The notes below the pieces were generated by a model. That model was not told the origin of the DNA. It saw nothing but the letters and a program-made list of their open reading frames with translations, and ran no database searches. This document shows, one piece after another, positions 58,191 through 64,000 of a DNA stretch of 64,000 nt (positions are counted from its first letter, which is position 1; each line of letters opens with the position of its first letter). The stretch covers positions 10,001-74,000 of the forward strand of contig CAUYUJ010001450.1 of assembly GCA_963575745.1 (NCBI GenBank), written 5' to 3'. A program made the translations under genes and the position numbers. This stretch comes from Prorocentrum cordatum (taxonomy: Eukaryota > Sar > Dinophyceae > Prorocentrales > Prorocentraceae).

Positions 58191-58385
58191 GCGGGCGCAC
58201 CTGGCACACGCTGCGCGTGCCCTGGACGTGGCGCACCTGGCGCGGCTAGACAATGCGGCACACATGGCGCACGTAAAGCACGTGGCGCTTCTGGCGCGCG
58301 AGGCGTGCCCGGCACGCTTGGGCCCCAGGGGCACCTGCCGCACCTGGAGCGCCTGGCACGCGTGGCGCGCCCCGCCCCATCGCAC
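58190..58385. repeat. degenerate GTGGCGCACCTG array
   Basis: Units of about 9-12 bp built on TGGCGCAC or TGGCACGC. Confidence 0.7.
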
Positions 58386-58539
58386 ACATAGGGTCTGTAT
58401 TGGTTCCCAGTAGCTGCCCATCCATAGACGACCGCTGGACGTGCTGAGGCCCGGGTGCTACTTGTGTGTTGGGAGGGCGGGTGGGAGTGAGCGAGACAGC
58501 TTGCGGGCGGGGAGGGTGTCTGAAACCTCCCCCATAGGC
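58386..58539. other. unassigned spacer
   Basis: GGGAGTGAGCGAGACAGCTTG resembles 62,999-63,020 before the next element A copy. Confidence 0.5.
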
Positions 58540-59385
58540 CCTACCCCGTCCTCCTGGGTCTGGAGGGGGGGGGTCGCGACCCCTGAGTGTCCTTGGCCTC
58601 GGTGAGAAAGCAAAAATCATTGATTTGATTTAGGTGTTTGACCCATTTCGGCCTCCTGTGGAGGAACTCTAAGTGACTACCCCCCCGTTCTTTGATCGGC
58701 CTCGTCCAAGATGGCCCCGAGATGGCCCCCAAGGCTCCCAAGAATGTCCAAAGAGGGCCCCAGAGGCGCTCAAGAGGTCCCAAGAGGCCCCAAGCGATTC
58801 CCAAGAGACTCTCAAAAGACCCCCCAAGAGACCCCAAGAGACTCCCCCGAGGCACCCAAGACGATCCAAGAGGCCCCAGGATCGCCAAGAAGTCCCCAAG
58901 ACGCCCCGAGAAGACTCCAAGAAGCGTTCAAGAGACATCTGAAGAGACTCCGGAAGGCACCGAAGAGGCATCTGGTCATTCTGCTCGCCCACCTCCTCCT
59001 CCTCCCCCTCCTCCTCCTCCTCCTCCTCCTCCTCCTCCTATCCTCCTCCCCCCCCTCCTCCGCCTTTCACCCCTCCTCCTCATCCTCCTCCTCCTCATCC
59101 GCTGGTTCCTTCCCCTTGCAGTGCTCCTCCTCCTCCTCCTCCTCCTCCTCCTCCTCTTCCTCCTCCTCCTCCTCCTCTTCCTCCTCCTCCTCCTCTTGCC
59201 TTCTCCTCCTTCGCCTTCTCCTCCTCCGATTCCTCCTCCATCCTCCCCCTTCTGGGGTACGACGGCTTCCCCCGCCCTTTGTTTCACTGCATGCTCCTCC
59301 ATGCCCCTGGCCTGCGCAACTCGCATAGGCATCGTCTCTGGATCGGCTGGTGGGGTTACGCCAGGCGTCTAGAAATTCAGGAGTA
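58540..59385 (+). repeat. composite element A, most complete copy
   Basis: Order: CCTGGGTCTGGAGGGG box, AAAGCAAAAATCATTGATTT box, TTCTTTGATCGGCCTCGTCC box, 11-mers (58,706-58,930), CAAGAGACATCTGAAGAGAC junction, CTC array (58,985-59,240), tail (CACTGCATGCTCC, GGCATCGTCTCTGGATCGGC, GGCGTCTAGAAATT). Confidence 0.85.
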
Positions 59386-59814
59386 GCCCAACGAGGCCAA
59401 CACGGGGGAGCAGGGGGGGAGGGAGAACCCAGAGGGGGGGGGAGGAGGGAGGAGACCGGAAGCAGCAGGAGCAAGAAGGAGGGGGTGTAAAGTTTAGAGG
59501 ACTCTGGAAAGAGCACATGGAATCAGCAGGATTTCGGGGGGCGCGGGGGGTCTACAGGAGGAGGGAGGACGGAGGAGGGAGGGCCGCTGCACATAGTAAC
59601 GAGTAATGGGAGGCGTCCAAACAGAGAAAGGGGCGCGAGACGGGAAGGAGGCGGAGGCGGAGGCAGGAGAGAAGCAGGAGAGATGTGTTAGAAGGCTCAA
59701 GGGATTCGAGGGGAGGCCCTAGGTGGGAAGCCAAAAAAAACGCTGATGCCACCAGAACCGCGGTGTGCTCACCGGGCGGTGTGCTCACCCGTGCGGGCGC
59801 TTCCGGATTCACCA
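59386..59814. other. unassigned GGAGGG-rich sequence
   Basis: Purine-rich traces. No gene. Confidence 0.45.
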
Positions 59815-60170
59815 TTGGGTGTCTGAGCTCCCCCCAGGCGGAATGCGCAAGGCACTTGAGATTTCCCACGCTCCTCCTAGCCAAACCACAGTTCTTCTTC
59901 TTCGGGGAAAGGTTTACTACTTCTCCCTATCAACAAGTACCCCCTCCCCCAGGCGACCAGCAGCCAACCAGGACCCATGCCTACCCCTCCCCCCCACACC
60001 ATGCCTGTCAAACAACGCCAACACAAGATACAGTGTGCTTCCACATCTGGAGCACCCGCGGGCGCCCGCGACCACTTTGTATAGTTTTGACAGGGACAAT
60101 CCCATCAAATGACCCCTGCGAAGAACCCAACCCATTCTACACGCGTGAAAACTGTCAGCAAAACCGCCTG
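59815..60170 (+). repeat. composite element B, copy 2
   Basis: TTCTTCGGGGAAAGGTTTAC, CCCAGGCGACCAGCAGCCAA and CCCGCGACCACTTTGTATAG align in order with 57,745-57,910. Confidence 0.65.
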
Positions 60171-60399
60171 ATGCACACAAACTTCGCCAGAGAAAGGCGG
60201 ACCAAGCTCGGCACACACTCACACGACTCAAATTAAACACGGAAAGTTAACAACGCATGCGGCGCGGACCACGAGATCAGGGATAGAGGAAGCAGGAGGA
60301 AGGACAATTTGAGGAACGGTTAACAGCTCCAGCGAAACGCTCGGAAATCCAGGTAGGGGGCGGCACGACTGCGCCGCGAGCTCACGATTCCCTGGCATG

Positions 60400-61255
60400 C
60401 TCAGGGGGCCCAGTCATCATGCGGACGCAGCTACGGAGGCGAGTCAAAATGCGGACGCAGCCACTGGGCTTCCTATGAGGGCACGGATCGTGCGAGCGGT
60501 GCGCCAGAATGGACCCGAGCCACCATGCGGACTCAGGCGTTGGTGGTTTCGGTGGAGCTCCCTGTGACGGGTGCGCCGGAATCACGAGTCACCATGCGGA
60601 CGCAGCCACTGGGGCCTTGGTTGAGCTCCCTATCGGGCCCCCAAAACGTGCGAGTCACCATGCGGACGCAGCCACCTTCGGTGGAGCTCCCTGTGGGGCC
60701 ACGAAACGTGTGAGGGGTGCGACGAAATCGGACGGTCATCATGTGGACGCAGCCACTGAGGCCTTCCACAGAGCTCTTTATGAGGCAGCGAAAGGTGTGA
60801 GGGGTGCGCCGACATGGGGCGAGTCATCATGCGCACGAAGACACTGAAGCTTTCGGTGGAGCTTCCTTTGAGCTCCCGATGGAGCCTGCGAAACGTGTGA
60901 GGTTAGCCGAATTCGGGGCGGCTCACCATGCGGACGCAGCCACTGGGTCCTTCGGTGAAGCTCCCTGTGGGGCCACGAAACGTGTGAGGGGTGCGTCGAA
61001 ATGAGGCGAGTCACCATGCGGACGCAGCCACTGGGACCTTTGGTGGAGCTCCCTATCGAGCTCACAAAACGTGTGAGGGGTGCGCCGAAATTGGGCGAGC
61101 CATCATGCGGACGCAGCCAGTGGGGCCTTTGGTTGAGCTCCCTCCCGGGCCCACAACACGTGTGATGGGTGCGCCGAAATGGGACGAATCACCATGCGGA
61201 CACAGCCAGCAGGGCCTTCAGCGAAGCTCCCTAGGGGGGCACGAAACTTACGAGG
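60400..61255 (+). repeat. satellite F (~87-bp units), long block
   Basis: About ten units with CACCATGCGGACGCAGCCAC, GGTGGAGCTCCCTGTGGGGC, ACGAAACGTGTGAGGGGTGC and GCCGAAATGGG. Clean units near 60,925-61,190 are 86-90 bp apart. Confidence 0.88.
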
Positions 61256-61274
61256 GGTACTCCGACAGCTTGAT

Positions 61275-61282
61275 GGTGATCG

Positions 61283-61328
<46 letters not shown>

Positions 61329-61500
61329 GGTGATGATGATGATAATGATGATGCTGATGGTGATGACGATGCTGATGATGATGATGCTGCTGCTGATGAT
61401 GATGATGCTGCTGACTATGATGATGATGATGATGGTGGTGATGGTGATGTTGTTGATGATGACGATGCTGATGGTGCTGTTGCTGCTGATCATTATGATT
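61275..61500. repeat. (GAT)n microsatellite
   Basis: GAT triplets with GCT and GGT variants, directly after satellite F. Confidence 0.95.
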
Positions 61501-61860
61501 GATGTTATTGTTAGTAGTTGGCGTTGCGACGTTTAGTGATGACATTGTCATGCTTACTATTAACTTTAGTCGTATCAGTATTGATTCGATTACGTGTATG
61601 ATTCGCTTATGTATTAGGAAGGGTGATGCTAGTATAATTGCATGAAGAATGAATACTAATACTGATAGTTTCTGCGAGGCGGGAATGTATCTATATGCAC
61701 CGCCTGGGAACCGACGGCCAGGTGCCCCAGCGGGCGGTGGATATGGATATATGTTGGCCCCCGAGGGCCAGATTATATCCATATCCACCGCCAGTGGAGG
61801 TCCGCGAGGATCGATCCCCCAGGCGGTGGATATGGATGAATACAGCCTCGGATAGTCATA
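61501..61860. other. spacer with nested palindrome
   Basis: A perfect 19-bp inverted pair (61,733-61,751 and 61,774-61,792, GGCGGTGGATATGGATATA) lies within an outer CACCGCCTGGG/CCCAGGCGGTG pair (about 61,699 and 61,819). Confidence 0.8.
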
Positions 61861-62265
61861 ATCATGATGCTGATGATGATGAATGTGATGGTGATGGTGA
61901 TGGTGGTGATGGTAGTGATGATGATGACGGTGATGCTGATGATGATGTTGATGATATGATGGTGATTGTGATGGTGACGATGATGATGATGCTGCTGATG
62001 ATGATGATCAGTGTGGTTTACGATTATAAGTATGAGTATGATAACTATGGTGGTGATGATGGTGTAACGGTGACGATGATGGTGATGATGGTAATGGTGA
62101 TGGTGGTGTTGAAGTTGATGATGACGTTGATGCGAATGCTGATGCTGATCCCGATGCTGATGCTGATGATGGTGATGATGATGACGATGATGATGACGAC
62201 GATGCTTATGATGATGCTTCTGCTGATGCTGATGATGCTGATCATACTGGTGATAATCCCAAAGT
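61861..62265. repeat. (GAT)n/(GGT)n microsatellite
   Basis: Degenerate GAT/GGT triplets. Confidence 0.93.
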
Positions 62266-62269
62266 CTGG

Positions 62270-63000
62270 CCATCCAGTGGGAGCGCGGTGGCTGGGGGTG
62301 TCCCGACGTGGTGTCTCGTGATGACCCGATGCTGTCCCGCGGTATCTCGCCGTTGGCGTGCGAGGGGAGACTGATCCCGCCGTCGCTAGGGCGAGTGGCA
62401 TACAAAGTCCAGCCCTCTGGTGGGCGCGCAGTGGCTCGGGGTGTCCCACCGCGGTGTCCCGCGTTGTCCCGATGGTGCCCCGCGGTGTCACGCCGTTGTG
62501 TCCCGATGGTGTCCCGTGGTGTCCCGCGGTGTCCCGTGGTGTCCCGCGGTGTCCCGCGGTGTCCAGTGGTGTCCCGCGGTGTCCCGCGGTGTCCCGCCGT
62601 GGTGTCCCAATGGTGTCCCGATCGACAGTGAGATCGATATAGTGAGATCGATAACGACCGAGATGTGGCGAGATCAATGGTGAGATCGATAGCTGGATCG
62701 TCAGTGAGGTCGATAGTGAGATCGGTAGTTGCATCGGTCGTGCGAGCGGCAGTGAGATCGATAGTGAGTTCGATAGTTGCATCGATGGTGCAATCGATCG
62801 TGAGGTCGATAGTGCGATCGATTGAGTGAGATCGATAGCGGGTCGATAATGACATCATATCGCGGCGCAACATCGTCATCACGCGTCGTCGCCAACTCGA
62901 GGGCGCGCCACCAGAATCGTCATTATCACATCCATCCATCCCCCCAAGCCTCCTTATCACCCGAAGGGTGGTCGTGTGGGGATGTGTTTGGAGTGCGGGT
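62270..63000 (+). repeat. composite element G, copy 2
   Basis: GGTGTCCCGC 10-mers (62,435-62,625), GTGAGATCGATA-type units (62,626-62,845), then the tail with CCTCCTTATCACCCGAAGGG near 62,949. Same order as 4,900-5,940. Confidence 0.8.
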
Positions 63001-63044
63001 GGGAATGAACGAGACGGCTTGCGCCTTGTGAGCAGGAGGTGTCT

Positions 63045-63500
63045 TGACCCCCCCCCCCCCTACCCCTGGGTCTGGAGGGGAGGCCGCGGGTCGTTAGAGC
63101 GTCCAAGAACGCATCGGAAAGAAAGCGAAAATCATTGAGGCTAAGTCAGGACCCCCTTTCTTCGATCCAACTCCTCCAAGATGGCCTTGAGATGGCCCCC
63201 AACGCTTCCAGGAGTGCCCCCGGAGAGCCCCACGAGGCGCCCAGGAGGCCCAAAGAGGCATCAAAGAGGTGCCCCAAAGGCTCCCAATAAGCTTGCAAGA
63301 CGCCCACGAAGGCTCCTCCGAGGCGCTGGAGGAGATCCAAGAGGCTTCCGGGACCACCAAGAGGGGGGCCCCAAGACGCCCCGAGAGGACTCCAAGAAGC
63401 CCTCAAGAGACATTCGGAGAGACTCGGAGAGGCATGCCAGGAGGCCTCTGACCTTTGCTGGACTCCTTCTCCTTGTAGATAGCGCCGCCCTGTCGCACCC
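63045..63500 (+). repeat. composite element A, copy 6
   Basis: CCTGGGTCTGGAGGGG, GAAAGCGAAAATCATTGAGG and TTTCTTCGATCCAACTCCTCC boxes, 11-mers (63,173-63,400), then the junction CAAGAGACATTCGGAGAGAC without a long CTC array. Confidence 0.78.
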
Positions 63501-63690
63501 CGAGGCCCGTCGGAAGGGGGCCGGGCGTCTCGCCCGAGGCGTGCTCCTGGAGCTTCTAGCACTTGGCAGCAGCGCCGCAGACGGAGGGCGGGTCGCTGCC
63601 AAAACGTGGCGCCTCGCCCTGGCGCCGCGCACATTCGTCGTTAAAGGGTTGCGAAGGTGCGGTTTTCAGGACGTGGCTCTCGCCTTTGAG
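63489..63690. repeat. satellite E leader and one unit
   Basis: CCTGTCGCACCCCGAGGCCC leader, then GGCGCCGCGCACATTCGTCG at 63,620, as at 29,458-29,680. Confidence 0.65.
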
Positions 63691-64000
63691 TACCGTCGGG
63701 GCGTTGACCTAAGGAACACAAAATAAGGAACGAGGCCACTTTTCTCCAGAAGTTAAACCTCTACTTCCCATCGAAAACCTAAGGAAAATCCGAGGCAAAC
63801 TGTGAAACGATCAAGGAACACCGAGCCCCTCCCCAACGAAAAAGGGTTCCTTCTTCAGCGCCCCGACTGTATCGTTTAACCGATCCCCATCCCCAGCGGC
63901 GTGGCCTGGGCCCCACTGGCCGATTTACCCCCCTAGATGGGGATATAGGTCGTTCCCTTGGAGTTTCGAGGGGTGGGAATTTGGTGGGGGTCTCGAAGGG
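63691..64000. other. unassigned sequence at window end
   Basis: A-richer sequence without recognisable features. Confidence 0.4.

Noticed and set aside
60400-61255. CRISPR-like array because of regular ~87-bp units
   Set aside because: The whole unit repeats, with no unique spacers. The genome is eukaryotic.

Overview
The window looks like nuclear DNA of a dinoflagellate (an alga of the Prorocentrum/Symbiodinium kind; the genus is not fixed by the sequence). The evidence is a nuclear-type split gene for a plastid protein with a dinoflagellate-style FVPG targeting motif, introns that start with GC or GA as well as GT, a LINE-like retroelement of a type I associate with dinoflagellates (from memory, not searched), high GC, and very dense repeats. 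There are no bacterial-style operons, and almost all long open frames lie in simple repeats.

The main finding is one minus-strand gene that I assembled by eye from six small exons between 39,537 and 2,655. It encodes plastid cytochrome c-550 (PsbV) of photosystem II. In gene order the exons are: signal/FVPG (39,451-39,537), lumen signal and mature N-terminus (29,028-29,156), start of the haem region (27,897-27,963), CxxCH completion and core (22,383-22,495), a 27-nt microexon (20,577-20,603), and the C-terminus with the second haem ligand and stop (2,655-2,810). About 0.58 kb of coding sequence is spread over 36.9 kb. The junctions keep frame and the mature protein is about 133 residues, close to the usual ~137. 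The exon carrying the start Met was not found.

The introns hold most of the rest of the left half. The 17.8-kb last intron contains a decayed LINE (9.0-13.4 kb, plus strand), a decayed minus-strand coding relic with a repeated peptide (15.1-15.9 kb) and several composite repeat elements. The 10.3-kb first intron holds a Gag/retropepsin retroelement relic (31.9-33.6 kb, minus strand) and several short elements with terminal inverted repeats.

From 40 kb to 64 kb no gene could be identified. One minus-strand exon with a membrane anchor (about 57.1-57.2 kb) is likely, and another possible exon lies at 45.8-45.95 kb. The rest is satellites, microsatellites, MITE-like elements and composite elements.

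The commonest repeat is an 11-bp family (CCAAGAnGGCC) in about 16 blocks. At least three other minisatellites also have 10-12 bp units, so DNA with one unit per helical turn is a theme of the window. Several composite elements consist of fixed boxes, an 11-mer array and a simple repeat in constant order, and they recur at distant sites.
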